DNA from: Bradyrhizobium sp. CCGE-LA001
GTDB taxonomy: Bacteria > Pseudomonadota > Alphaproteobacteria > Rhizobiales > Xanthobacteraceae
Length of the DNA stretch: 64,000 nt
Direction of reading: 5' to 3'
Assembly (NCBI RefSeq): GCF_000296215.2
Contig: NZ_CP013949.1
Location: forward strand, 930,001 to 994,000
Positions 17,539 to 26,927 of this stretch are shown here, one piece after another. Numbering within the stretch: position 1 is the first letter of the stretch; every line of letters starts with the position of its first letter. Made by a program: the position numbers and the translations under genes. The notes below the pieces were generated by a model. It was not told the DNA's origin. It saw only the letters and a list, made by a program, of their open reading frames with translations, and searched no databases.

Positions 17539-19368
17539 TTACGGGGACTTGGCTGCCGTCGCCGCAGTCTCGGCCGCCGTCACGCTGGCCCGTGCGTGTT
17601 CCTGAACCATGAACTGGGCCCTGGCGAGCTCGGCGAAATGGCCGCCTTTGGCCACGAGTTCATCGAAAGTTCCGCTTTCGATCACCCGGCCGTTCTCGAA
17701 CACCAAGATCCGCGTCGCGTTGCGGATGGTGGAGAGGCGGTGGGCGATCACGAAAGTGGTGCGGCCCCTCATCACTTCGTCGAGAGCGGCATTCACCTTG
17801 GTCTCGGTGACGGCGTCGAGCGCACTGGTTGCCTCGTCCAGGATCAGGATCGGGGGATCCTTCAGCAGCGCGCGGGCGATCGACAGCCGCTGCCGCTCGC
17901 CGCCGGACAGCATGCGGCCGCGTTCGCCGGCATTGGTCTCGAAGCCGCCGTTGCGCTCGATGAAGTCGAGCGCCTGCGCGCGCTCGGCCGCCTTGCGCAT
18001 CTCGGCCTCGGTCGCATCCGGCTTGCCGACGCGCAAATTGTCCGCGATCGAGCGGTTGAACAGCAGCGCCTCCTGGAACACGACGCCGATGTTCCGTCGC
18101 AGCGAGGTCAGCGTCACGCCGCGCACGTCCATGCCGTCGATCTTGATGAAGCCGGACTGCGGATCGAAGGCGCGGTGCAGCAGCGCAATCGCCGTCGACT
18201 TGCCGGCGCCGGTGGGACCGACCAGCGCGATGGTCTGCCCGGGCAGCGCCGTGAAGGTGAGGTCCTCGATCGCCGGGCGTTTCCCGTCATAGGAGAAAGT
18301 GACGTCGTTGAACTCGACGAGGCCCGACAGTCTGCCGGCATCGATCGCATCTGGCCGGTCGTGCACCGCGGGTACGGCGTCGAGCACATTGAAGAATTCG
18401 CGCAGGCGCGGAGCTTCCATGAACACGTTGTTGATGAAGCTGACGACCTGCTCGAGCTTCTGGATCAGCATGGTCGCGAAGCTCACGAACATCACGATCT
18501 CGCCGACCGACGTCAGACCCTGGTCGTGCAGCGCGATGCCGAGCGTGAAGATCGCGAGCACCGTGATGGTGGTAGAGGCGCGCGTGATGACGGTGACGAG
18601 CGCCCACCAGGACAGCACCGGCATCTGCGCGGCCAGCAGCTCGTCCGCGACGGAGCGCAGGCCCTTCACCTCGGATTCGACGCGGACGAAGCTCTGCACC
18701 AGCGCGACGTTGCCGAGCGCATCGGAGGCGCGCGCGGACAGTTCGCTGTAATGCTCCTCGACCTCCATCTGCATGCCGAAGGTCTTGCGCACCACGAAGG
18801 TCGTCAGCGCGGTGAAGACGATGCAGAGCACGAACAGCAGGATCGCCAGACGCCAGTTCAGGTACAGCGACAGCGGCAGCAGCACCACGACCGAGAGGAT
18901 CGCGGCGAAATGCTCGCGGAAGAAGCCGAGCCAGAGCCGCCACAAAGCATCCGTGCCGTTGAGCATGACCTTCATCAGCCGGCCCGAATGGGTGCCGGAA
19001 TGGAAGGTCAGCGGCAGTTGCAGGATGTGCTCGAAATAATCGGTGAGCACCGCCTGGCGCTGGCGGTGCGAGAGCCGGTCGGCCTGCAGGGCTACGAGCG
19101 CGCTGCAGATGATGGTGAACAGCCCGAACGCGACCCAGGCGGTCAGGAACGGCCAGGCCGAGTTGGAGCCGGCGACGATCTTGCCCGAGAGCACGTCGAC
19201 GATCCGGCCGAACAGCACGGGCTCGGCGAATTGCGAAGCCGCCAACAGGAGATTGGCGACCGCGAGCAGCCAGCCCAGCCGCGCCTCCTTGCCGAGCAGC
19301 TCGATAACGCGGGTGTAGAGACGGAAGATAGACATGCGGGCGAAGGACTCGGCGAAGATGGAGCCCAT
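17539..19368 (-). CDS. ndvA: ABC exporter, cyclic beta-glucan type (NdvA/ChvA-like)
   Basis: A 609-residue fused permease-ATPase. The N-terminal half has six membrane helices (EPVLFGRIVDVLSG, SGRLMKVMLNGTDALW, VLSWWALVTVI). The C-terminal half has Walker A VGPTGAGKST, Q-loop VFQEALLFNRSI, signature LSGGERQRLSIARALL, Walker B ILILDEATSALD and the switch His in IAHRLSTI. The order and spacing match NdvA of rhizobia, which exports cyclic beta-glucans to the periplasm for osmotic adaptation and nodulation. A lipid or drug exporter of the MsbA type is the alternative. A second possible start is the ATG at 19335. No glucan synthase lies in the window. Confidence 0.75.
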   Translation of the reverse strand: MGSIFAESFARMSIFRLYTRVIELLGKEARLGWLLAVANLLLAASQFAEPVLFGRIVDVLSGKIVAGSNSAWPFLTAWVAFGLFTIICSALVALQADRLSHRQRQAVLTDYFEHILQLPLTFHSGTHSGRLMKVMLNGTDALWRLWLGFFREHFAAILSVVVLLPLSLYLNWRLAILLFVLCIVFTALTTFVVRKTFGMQMEVEEHYSELSARASDALGNVALVQSFVRVESEVKGLRSVADELLAAQMPVLSWWALVTVITRASTTITVLAIFTLGIALHDQGLTSVGEIVMFVSFATMLIQKLEQVVSFINNVFMEAPRLREFFNVLDAVPAVHDRPDAIDAGRLSGLVEFNDVTFSYDGKRPAIEDLTFTALPGQTIALVGPTGAGKSTAIALLHRAFDPQSGFIKIDGMDVRGVTLTSLRRNIGVVFQEALLFNRSIADNLRVGKPDATEAEMRKAAERAQALDFIERNGGFETNAGERGRMLSGGERQRLSIARALLKDPPILILDEATSALDAVTETKVNAALDEVMRGRTTFVIAHRLSTIRNATRILVFENGRVIESGTFDELVAKGGHFAELARAQFMVQEHARASVTAAETAATAAKSP

Positions 19369-19418
19369 ATTCTAAGCAGCAATCGCCCGCGAGATACAGC
19401 GGAAGCTTGCGGTTTTGC

Positions 19419-20468
19419 TCAGTTGATCAGCCGCCCCACCACCGGCGGCAGGAATTGGTCGTCGAAGATCTCGCCCGCTGCCGGACGTTTCCGGAATTTG
19501 AACTCTTGCGCGATCTGCCCGATCGATCGCTCGAATCGCGCCGGGTCGACGCCGCCGAGACCGCTGTTCCTGACCTCGTCGGTCACGATGTTGTCGGCGA
19601 GGACGGTGCGCAGGCGTTCCAGCTCCAGGTTGCGGTCGCCGTCATCGATGCGGCTCGCGGCCTCCTCCGCCGCGCGGGCGGGCTCCCTGACGGTGGCGTT
19701 GATGCCCGCGATCAAGGCGCGGACGAAACCCTTCACGGCATCCGGCCTTGCTGCGGCGAAGGCGGGATTGACCACGACGGCAAAGCCATAGGCTTCGCAG
19801 CCATAGTCCGCATAGCGGAGCACGACGAGATCGGCTCCAGGCACGCCGCGGTCGCGCAGGTTCACCGCCGAGAGATAGCTGAAGCCCGCGACCGCATCGA
19901 CCTGACCCGCGGAGAGAATCGGCTCGCGCACCGCCGCGCTGATCTTGTGGAATTTGACGCGCGATGCATTGATTCCGTTCTGCTGCGCCAGCGCCGGCCA
20001 TAACCGCATCGACAGATCGCTGTCGGCAACGCCGACGGTCTTGCCGTCGAGGTCGGGCAGCAACTGGATGCCGCGACTCTTGCGCGCGACGATCGCGTAG
20101 GGTGCGCGGTTGAACAGCACGAACACGGCCTTGACCGGCGGCGCATGGTCCTTGTCGCGAAAGCGGATCAACTCGTTGATGTCGACGAGGGCAAGCTCGC
20201 TGTCGCCCTTGGCGACGCGCGCGAGCGCTTCCGGCGATCCGGCGACGGTGTTGAAGGACACGCTGAGATGCTCGGCGCCGAAGCTGCCATCCTTTGCGGC
20301 CAGGAAGAACGGCGCCATGCTCGCGTCCAGCGGACGGTCGAAGGTGAAGTGAATCGCGACGGAGGGCGCGGCGGTCTCGGCCGCGCCGACATCGCGTGCA
20401 ATCAGCGCCGCAAGCGAGATCGAGAAGGCCAGCAGGCAACGAAGCGCGATCGTCCTGAATTCCGACAT
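19419..20468 (-). CDS. ABC transporter substrate-binding protein, NMT1/SsuA-like
   Basis: 349 residues. A signal peptide (ALRCLLAFSISLAALIARDVGA) is followed by a periplasmic-binding fold of the NMT1/ThiY/SsuA type: FTFDRPLDASMAPFFLAAKDGSFGAE, VAGSPEALARVAKGDSELALVD, DLDGKTVGVADSDLSMRLW. Such proteins deliver thiamin precursors, sulfonates or taurine-like molecules to an ABC permease. No permease or ATPase is adjacent, so it is an orphan in this window. It lies 50 bases upstream of the NdvA-like gene on the same strand; a common transcript is possible but functional linkage is doubtful. Confidence 0.78.
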   Translation of the reverse strand: MSEFRTIALRCLLAFSISLAALIARDVGAAETAAPSVAIHFTFDRPLDASMAPFFLAAKDGSFGAEHLSVSFNTVAGSPEALARVAKGDSELALVDINELIRFRDKDHAPPVKAVFVLFNRAPYAIVARKSRGIQLLPDLDGKTVGVADSDLSMRLWPALAQQNGINASRVKFHKISAAVREPILSAGQVDAVAGFSYLSAVNLRDRGVPGADLVVLRYADYGCEAYGFAVVVNPAFAAARPDAVKGFVRALIAGINATVREPARAAEEAASRIDDGDRNLELERLRTVLADNIVTDEVRNSGLGGVDPARFERSIGQIAQEFKFRKRPAAGEIFDDQFLPPVVGRLIN

Positions 20469-20696
20469 CGGTGGCGCCGGTCCCGCATTGTTATGGTTTC
20501 GTGACGCTTGCAGCGCCGGCCGGCAGTCAGTCTGTCCGCGTCAACATGAACGGAGCATGAGCGCCGTTGCGGCATCGTTACGCAACCCTGTTCAGCTTGC
20601 GTTGGGGTTGGGGAACCCAACTTAGGTCATGCGGGTTTGTAGGTCATGAGCCTGTCCGCAGGCGTCCATTCCAGGTCCCAAAGGAGGGCCCAAGAC

Positions 20697-21065
20697 ATGT
20701 TCGAGCGATTCTCCAAGTTTGCGGGCCGAAAGGCCGTTCTTGCTACCGCCGCGGTGCTGGCGCTGACCTCGATTGCCCCGACCGCATCATATGCGGGCGG
20801 CCGCCACTGGCATCGTGGTGGAGGCGGCGTAGCCGCAGCTGCGGCTTTCGCTGCCATCGGCACGGGTCTCGCCATCGCCGCCAGCCGCGATGCCTATGCC
20901 TATGATTACGGTCCGGGCTACGGCTATTACGGCGGCCCGGCCTATTACAGCGCGCCTGCCTACGGCCCCTATTATGGTCCGGGCCCGAACTTCCAGTATC
21001 AGCGCTATGGCGGCACCGCTCCGTCCGAGTATTGCGGCCAGGGCTACTACCAGAATTGCTACTAG
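20697..21065 (+). CDS. Secreted Gly/Tyr-rich protein
   Basis: 122 residues from the ATG at 20697, which has a strong AAAGGAGGGCCC before it. A signal peptide ends in ASYAGG. The mature part begins GRHWHRGGGG, has a short hydrophobic Ala-rich helix (AAAAAFAAIGTGLAI) and then a Tyr/Gly/Pro-rich stretch (DYGPGYGYYGGPAYY...), closing with two Cys in SEYCGQGYYQNCY. This layout is common in small exported proteins of rhizobia. Function unknown; a structural or surface role is guesswork. A terminator follows closely. Confidence 0.7.
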   Translation: MFERFSKFAGRKAVLATAAVLALTSIAPTASYAGGRHWHRGGGGVAAAAAFAAIGTGLAIAASRDAYAYDYGPGYGYYGGPAYYSAPAYGPYYGPGPNFQYQRYGGTAPSEYCGQGYYQNCY

Positions 21066-21088
21066 CCCGCAGCGAAGGGTTGACTATG

Positions 21089-21128
21089 ACGGGCCGTCGC
21101 GCTTGGCAGCGGCCCGTTTTCTGCTTTT
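21089..21128 (+). terminator. Intrinsic terminator after the Gly/Tyr-rich gene
   Basis: Stem ACGGGCCG with CGGCCCGT around a 13-base loop, then TTTCTGCTTTT. It is 23 bases after the stop. Confidence 0.7.
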
Positions 21129-21177
21129 ATGTCGCGCGTTAACGCGCTCGCCATTGGTTTAGAGTAGTTTTGAGTAC

Positions 21178-21582
21178 ATGAGTGATTCGCTTGAGCGGCT
21201 ATATCTGGCTGTGCTCGCGGCCAGAGACCTTGATCCGGCAACATCGCGTACGGCCCGGCTGTTTCAGCGCGGTCCTTCCAAAATGGCGAAGAAGCTGGCC
21301 GAAGAGGCCATCGAAGTCGTGATCGATGCGGTCAATGGCGACAGCGAGGCCGTGATCCGGGAAAGCGCCGATCTGCTCTACAATCTCACGGTGCTGTGGG
21401 CCTCGGCCGGGGTACGCCCCGAGGACGTCTGGCAGGAGATGACCCGGCGTGAAGACATGCTCGGCATTGCCGAGAAGCTGCCGAAATCACCGATGAAGCT
21501 GCCCAAGGTCGCGTCACCGCGCGTTGCCGCCAGGCGGCCAATTGTCGCGCTCGAAGGACGCGGGGCACGCAAGCGCCATTAA
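21178..21582 (+). CDS. hisE: Phosphoribosyl-ATP pyrophosphatase (HisE)
   Basis: 134 residues. Family sequence is clear: MSDSLERLYLAVLAARDLDP, TARLFQRGPSKMAKKLAEEA, IEVVIDAVNGD, ESADLLYNLTVLWASAGVRP. The Glu/Glu/Asp metal ligands of the all-alpha NTP pyrophosphatase fold are in KKLAEEAIEVVIDA and ESADLLYNL. It hydrolyses phosphoribosyl-ATP to PR-AMP in histidine synthesis. HisE proteins are usually ~105 residues; this has an extra basic tail (KLPKVASPRVAARR). It stands alone, away from other his genes, so it may be a second copy. Confidence 0.85.
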   Translation: MSDSLERLYLAVLAARDLDPATSRTARLFQRGPSKMAKKLAEEAIEVVIDAVNGDSEAVIRESADLLYNLTVLWASAGVRPEDVWQEMTRREDMLGIAEKLPKSPMKLPKVASPRVAARRPIVALEGRGARKRH

Positions 21583-21629
21583 GGCGCGATCAGATCAGGA
21601 TGAATGGGCCATCGCGCCTTAGCCTTTTG
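21581..21629 (+). terminator. Terminator at the hisE stop
   Basis: AAGGCGCGAT and ATCGCGCCTT form a perfect ten-base stem around a 20-base loop, followed by AGCCTTTTGT. The left arm overlaps the stop codon. Confidence 0.65.
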
Positions 21630-21632
21630 TTT

Positions 21633-21681
21633 GAGCATGCTCTTTTCGGAAACGCGCTGCGCACGTTTCCCGATCATGCTC
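21633..21681. repeat. Dispersed palindrome, GAGCATG type
   Basis: GAGCATG at the left and CATGCTC at the right, with inner GGAAACG/CGTTTCC pairing. This GAGCATG...TTTTC...CATGCTC form resembles a short repeat seen widely between genes in Bradyrhizobium and Rhodopseudomonas (from memory). Distinct from the larger GC-rich palindromes elsewhere in the window. Confidence 0.6.
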
Positions 21682-21751
21682 TAGAAACCGTCATAATTCG
21701 CCTCAATCTCGGCATGGACAAATCCGTCCCATGGTGCTTCATCGCGGCGCC

Positions 21752-22333
21752 ATGCTGAAACGTATCTACGACTGGTGCATCGACGCCGCCCACAAGCCCT
21801 ATGCGCTCTGGATCATGGGCATTGTGTCTTTTGCCGAAAGCTCCTTCTTTCCGGTCCCACCGGACGTGATGCTGATTCCGATGTCGCTGGCGCGCCCGGA
21901 ACGCGCCTGGTTCTATGCCGCGGTCTGCACCGTCACCTCGGTGCTCGGCGGCGTGGTCGGCTACGCCATCGGCGCGCTGCTGTTCGACTCGGTCGGCCAA
22001 TGGCTGATCCAGGTCTACGGCCTCGCCGACAAGGTCGACGCCTTCCGCGCCTCCTATGCGGAGTGGGGTGCGGTCATCATCCTGCTCAAGGGATTGACGC
22101 CGATCCCCTACAAGCTCGTCACCATCACCTCGGGCTTTGCCGGCTACAACATCCTCCTGTTCATCCTGTGCTCGATCGTCGCGCGCGGCGGACGCTTCTT
22201 CGTCGTTGCGATCCTGCTCAACCGCTATGGCGATTGGATCCGGGTCAGGATCGAACGGCATCTCGGGTTGTGGGTCGCGCTCGGCGCCATCGTGCTGGTG
22301 CTCGGCTTCGTGATTGCGATCAAGTTGATCTAG
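21752..22333 (+). CDS. YqaA/DedA-family (VTT domain) membrane protein
   Basis: 193 residues from the ATG at 21752, which gives the family-like start MLKRIYDWCIDAAHKPYALW; an ATG at 21731 is possible. Four to five hydrophobic segments. Diagnostic VTT/DedA sequence: SFAESSFFPVPPDVMLIPMS, GGVVGYAIGALLF, LKGLTPIPYKLVTITSGFAG, and RGGRFFVVAILL. DedA-type proteins are thought to move lipids (undecaprenyl phosphate or phosphatidylethanolamine) across the membrane; the YqaA branch is less studied. Single gene. Confidence 0.82.
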   Translation: MLKRIYDWCIDAAHKPYALWIMGIVSFAESSFFPVPPDVMLIPMSLARPERAWFYAAVCTVTSVLGGVVGYAIGALLFDSVGQWLIQVYGLADKVDAFRASYAEWGAVIILLKGLTPIPYKLVTITSGFAGYNILLFILCSIVARGGRFFVVAILLNRYGDWIRVRIERHLGLWVALGAIVLVLGFVIAIKLI

Positions 22334-22476
22334 CGTCATCCGAGCCGGGATGGCTGCGTCAGCGCGAAGCGTGAAGCAGCCCTCTCGCGTCGAGCACAGG
22401 CCGCGGTCGCGGAGATCATGCTCAGAGCACCGTGGCGCTTTGCCGCGGCGCCGGCATCGGCTACGTTGCCACGATG

Positions 22477-23001
22477 ATGGGTCGATCCGGCAATCCGGCC
22501 GTGCGGTTCGAAACGCTGATTTCAGCAGTGGCGCTGATCCTGCTCTGCCCCGGCGGGGTCGGATGGACGCAATCTGCGCCGCCGACGCTAGGCCTCCAGC
22601 AGCCGGGGACGCAGGCCGCGCCGTCGACGCCCGCGCCATCGCCTCCGCGTGAGGAAAATCCCGGGCTGATCAACGAGATGGGGAAGCTGTTCGACAAGCT
22701 GCCCTCGATCCTGCCGCCGATCAAAAGCCCGAGCGAGACCATGAACGATCTGTCGCGGCTGGCGAAGCCGTCCACCATGGTGTCGGGGCGCGTGGCCTGT
22801 CCGGCCTCATCGAACGGCGCGCCCGACTGCAAGCAGGCCGCTGACCAGCTCTGTCAGAGCAAGGGCTATAAGGAAGGCAAGAGCCTGAATGCCGATTCCG
22901 CCGAGAAATGCTCGGCCAAGGTCCTGATCCCGGGCCGGCAGCGCAAGCCGGACGATTGCCGCACCGATACTTTCGTGACCAGCGCGCTGTGCCAGAACTG
23001 A
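22477..23001 (+). CDS. Exported Cys-rich hypothetical protein
   Basis: About 174 residues from the ATG at 22477 (22474 is equally possible). An N-terminal hydrophobic stretch (LISAVALILLCPGGVGW) looks like a signal peptide with cleavage near GWTQ-SA. A Pro/Ala-rich linker leads to a C-terminal domain with six Cys (VACPAS, PDCKQAADQLCQSKGYKEG, EKCSAKV, DDCRTD, ALCQN), likely in disulfides. No family recognised. The start site has no clear ribosome binding site. aspA starts 31 bases later, and the two may be cotranscribed. Confidence 0.6.
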   Translation: MGRSGNPAVRFETLISAVALILLCPGGVGWTQSAPPTLGLQQPGTQAAPSTPAPSPPREENPGLINEMGKLFDKLPSILPPIKSPSETMNDLSRLAKPSTMVSGRVACPASSNGAPDCKQAADQLCQSKGYKEGKSLNADSAEKCSAKVLIPGRQRKPDDCRTDTFVTSALCQN

Positions 23002-23032
23002 GCGACTCGCGCGCATGCATCAAGGAGCGCCC

Positions 23033-24433
<1,401 letters not shown>

Positions 24434-24460
24434 CGGTTGATTGTAAGCAGCTCTCGCGGC

Positions 24461-24545
24461 GTCATTGCGAGGAGCTCTTGCGACGAAGCAATCCAGGCTG
24501 CCTCCGCGGAAACAGTCTGGATTGCTTCGCTTCGTTCGCAATGAG
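24461..24545. repeat. Long palindrome after aspA
   Basis: The left arm CATTGCGAGGAGC, with CGAAGCAATCCAG inside it, pairs with CTGGATTGCTTCG and TCGCAATG on the right; the centre is CTGCCTCCGCGGAAACAG. It matches a known style of dispersed Bradyrhizobium palindrome. It may end aspA transcription. Confidence 0.65.
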
Positions 24546-24622
24546 GAGAAAGCGGACGGGTAGGAATTCCGCCATTTGGAATTGCCGCAGCCCCGTCCGC
24601 GCACGACGTCAAGACGCAATAC

Positions 24623-24652
24623 TTGACAGTGGAAAGATTGCCTTGTTGGTAT
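24623..24652 (+). promoter_or_regulatory. Possible promoter of the nitronate monooxygenase gene
   Basis: A consensus -35 TTGACA at 24623 is followed after 18 bases by TGGTAT, a moderate -10. The region is more AT-rich than its surroundings and sits about 45 bases before the start codon. Not tested; the -10 is weak. Confidence 0.35.
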
Positions 24653-24697
24653 CATTCCAATCTTCAATTTTGAGCGCCAAGAGAGGATCGTTCCGCA

Positions 24698-25666
24698 ATG
24701 TCCATGCCTGCCTTGTTTAGGGGACGCCTGTCGATCCCGGTGATCGGTTCGCCGCTTTTCATCATCTCGGTGCCCGACCTCGTGATCGCGCAGTGCAAGG
24801 CGGGCGTGGTCGGCTCGTTTCCGGCACTGAACGCGCGGCCGCCGGAGCTGCTCGACGAGTGGCTGGCGCGGATCACCGAAGAGCTCGCGGCCTATGACCG
24901 CGCGCATCCGGACAGGCCGTCGGCGCCGTTTGCGGTCAACCAGATCGTGCACAAGTCGAACAACCGTCTCGACCACGACATGCAGCTCTGCGCCAAGTAC
25001 AAGGTGCCGATGATCATCTCCTCGCTCGGGGCACGCGAGGAGCTGAACCAGGCCGTGCACGGCTGGGGCGGCATCGTCTTCCACGACGTCATCAACCAGA
25101 AATTCGCACACAAGGCGATCGAGAAGGGCGCCGACGGCCTGATCCTGGTCGCAGCCGGCGCCGGCGGCCATGCCGGCACCATTTCGCCGCTCGCCTTCGT
25201 CGCCGAGACGCGAAAATGGTTCGACGGTCCGATCGCGCTGTCGGGCGCGATCGGCAACGGCAAGGCGATCCGCGCCGCGCGCATCCTCGGCGCCGACTTC
25301 GCCTATATCGGCTCGGCCTTCATCGCGACCAAGGAAGCCAACGCGGTCGAGCGCTACAAGGAGATGATCGCCGGCTCGACCGCCGACGACATCGTCTATT
25401 CCAACCTCTTCACCGGCGTGCACGGTAACTATCTGAAGCCCTCGATCCTCGCCGCCGGCATGGATCCGGAAAACCTGCCGACCTCCGATCCGTCCAAGAT
25501 GAATTTCGGCACCGACGCCTCCGGCGAGCGCGCCAAGCCGAAGGCCTGGAAGGAGATCTGGGGAAGCGGCCAGGGCATCGGCAGCGTCGACGGCATCCTA
25601 CCCGCGGCCGACCTGATCGCGCGCTTCAAGAAGGAATACGAGGAAGCGATCGATCCGCCGTTGTGA
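24698..25666 (+). CDS. Nitronate monooxygenase family protein
   Basis: 322-residue TIM-barrel flavoprotein (FMN) of the NMO/2-nitropropane dioxygenase family. It would oxidise alkyl nitronates such as propionate 3-nitronate to carbonyl plus nitrite. IGSPLFIISVPDLVIAQCKAGVVGSF is at the start, and FAVNQIVHKSNNRLD follows. The active-site loop VAAGAGGHAGT keeps the catalytic His (His158), then LSGAIGNGKAIRAARILGAD and YIGSAFIATKEA bind the FMN phosphate. A paralog lies 4 kb downstream (28590). Substrate in vivo unknown. Thioesterase and ligase genes lie between the paralogs. Confidence 0.85.
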   Translation: MSMPALFRGRLSIPVIGSPLFIISVPDLVIAQCKAGVVGSFPALNARPPELLDEWLARITEELAAYDRAHPDRPSAPFAVNQIVHKSNNRLDHDMQLCAKYKVPMIISSLGAREELNQAVHGWGGIVFHDVINQKFAHKAIEKGADGLILVAAGAGGHAGTISPLAFVAETRKWFDGPIALSGAIGNGKAIRAARILGADFAYIGSAFIATKEANAVERYKEMIAGSTADDIVYSNLFTGVHGNYLKPSILAAGMDPENLPTSDPSKMNFGTDASGERAKPKAWKEIWGSGQGIGSVDGILPAADLIARFKKEYEEAIDPPL

Positions 25667-25676
25667 CCCTCTCGTG

Positions 25677-25788
25677 TCCCGGACGCGCTGCAGCGTGCAA
25701 CGCTGCTGCGCAGAGCCGGGGCCCATCGTGCTAACGTATGGACCCCGGATCAGCAGCGCACCGCCAGGCGCTGCGCAGCGTCCGGGGA
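25677..25788. repeat. Long palindrome between NMO and thioesterase genes
   Basis: TCCCGGACGCGCTGCAG near the left edge pairs with CTGCGCAGCGTCCGGGGA at the right, with an inner GGGGCCCATCG...GACCCCGG pair. It belongs to the set of large imperfect palindromes of the window. Confidence 0.65.
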
Positions 25789-25813
25789 ACGTCAACCGAG
25801 GCTGATTGAACCC

Positions 25814-26587
25814 ATGTCCGCCATCTATCGCGTCGACGGCAACAACGTCGTCACCAGCCCGGACGCAGCCGGTCCCTGGGACCGGCGCATGCAGCATGGT
25901 TCGGCGCCGGCGTCGCTGGTGACGTGGGCGGCCGAACGCATCCCGACACCGGTGCCGATGAACATCGCGCGCGTGACCATCGACCTGATGCGTCCGGTGC
26001 CGGTCGCGCCGCTCACGATCGCGACCGAAATCCTGCGCGAGGGCCGCAAGATCCAGCTCTGCGAGATCAAGCTGCTGGCGGACGGCGTGCAGGTGGTCGG
26101 TGCCACCGTGCTCAAGATCAAGGCGCAGGCGCAGACGCTGCCCGCTGACGTCAAAGAGCTCCCGGTGACGTTGCCGCCACCGGAGGACTCGCTGGTCGAG
26201 GACGGTCACGCCGCCACCAGCCCGTTCGTGCGATCGGTCTCGATGCGCGCCGCGCGCGGCCGCTTCGGCCAGGCCGGCGCGGGCGCGATCTGGTTTCGCG
26301 TCGACCATCCGCTCATCGAGGGCGAGGCCATCTCGCAGGCGATGCGTGCCGTGGTCGCCGCCGACTTCTCCAACGGCACCGCCTCCTCGCTCGACTTCCG
26401 CGCCTGGACCTACATCAACGCCGATCTCACCGTGAGCTTTTCGCGCCAGCCGGTCGGCGAGTGGATATTGCTCGACGGTGAATCCTGGATTGGCCCCGAC
26501 GGCGCCGGCCTTGCGATGTCACGTCTTGCCGACAGGCAAGGCTATTTCGGCCGGGCGGTGCAGAGTCTCGTGATCGAGAAGCGGTGA
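25814..26587 (+). CDS. Acyl-CoA thioesterase, TesB-like double hotdog
   Basis: 257 residues. The N-terminal hotdog starts with GPWDRRMQHGSAPASLVTWA, followed by PTPVPMNIARVTIDLMRPVPVAPLTI and REGRKIQLCEIKLLADGVQV, typical of TesB-like proteins. The second hotdog ends with WIGPDGAGLAMSRLADRQGYFGRAVQSL. Such enzymes hydrolyse acyl-CoA to acid plus CoA. Many members of this subfamily have not been assayed. It follows the NMO gene on the same strand, 147 bases and a palindrome away. It could act with the acyl-CoA ligase next to it in a substrate cycle, which is inference. Confidence 0.78.
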   Translation: MSAIYRVDGNNVVTSPDAAGPWDRRMQHGSAPASLVTWAAERIPTPVPMNIARVTIDLMRPVPVAPLTIATEILREGRKIQLCEIKLLADGVQVVGATVLKIKAQAQTLPADVKELPVTLPPPEDSLVEDGHAATSPFVRSVSMRAARGRFGQAGAGAIWFRVDHPLIEGEAISQAMRAVVAADFSNGTASSLDFRAWTYINADLTVSFSRQPVGEWILLDGESWIGPDGAGLAMSRLADRQGYFGRAVQSLVIEKR

Positions 26588-26690
26588 GCGTAACGGCCTT
26601 ACGTGACCGCGCCCTGAGCCGATTGAACGGCAGGCTTCCGCCGCCGCGGAAGGGATGCTTAGTCGTGTTCGACGCCGGCATCCTGCCAGT

Positions 26691-26789
26691 TCACATGCCG
26701 TAGAAGATCTTGATCCCCCACAGCATCACGATGATAGCCGTGATCAACGTGATCGCGGCGACTGCACTTTCCAGGGAAGCGACTCTCAT
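26691..26789 (-). CDS. Putative 32-residue single-pass membrane protein
   Basis: A short frame, ATG to TGA, read on the minus strand: a short polar start (MRVASLESAVA), then a hydrophobic segment of about 20 residues (ITLITAIIVMLWGIKIFY) and the end GM. GGAGAG lies six bases before the ATG. The hydrophobic stretch and ribosome binding site make it a plausible small membrane protein. It lies upstream of nothing on its strand and downstream of the acyl-CoA ligase gene only through the opposite thioesterase gap; a separate transcript is likely. Function unknown. Confidence 0.5.
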   Translation of the reverse strand: MRVASLESAVAAITLITAIIVMLWGIKIFYGM

Positions 26790-26927
26790 TTTACTCTCCG
26801 CTTCCCAGCCCCGTCAGCGGTCTAGTTGATTCCCGGATTCGCGAGCAATCGTGCGGGCCTCGTCGGCGCGTACTCCGCGGCACATTGTGGTGTCCCGGCC
26901 ACAACAACACCGTAGAATTCCGGGGTT

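Noticed and set aside
17536..19791. A 751-codon open frame on the plus strand opposite the NdvA-like gene
   Set aside because: It is the shadow of a well-supported ABC exporter; its predicted protein is Asp/Arg/His/Gln-rich with no domain, as is usual for antisense frames in GC-rich DNA.
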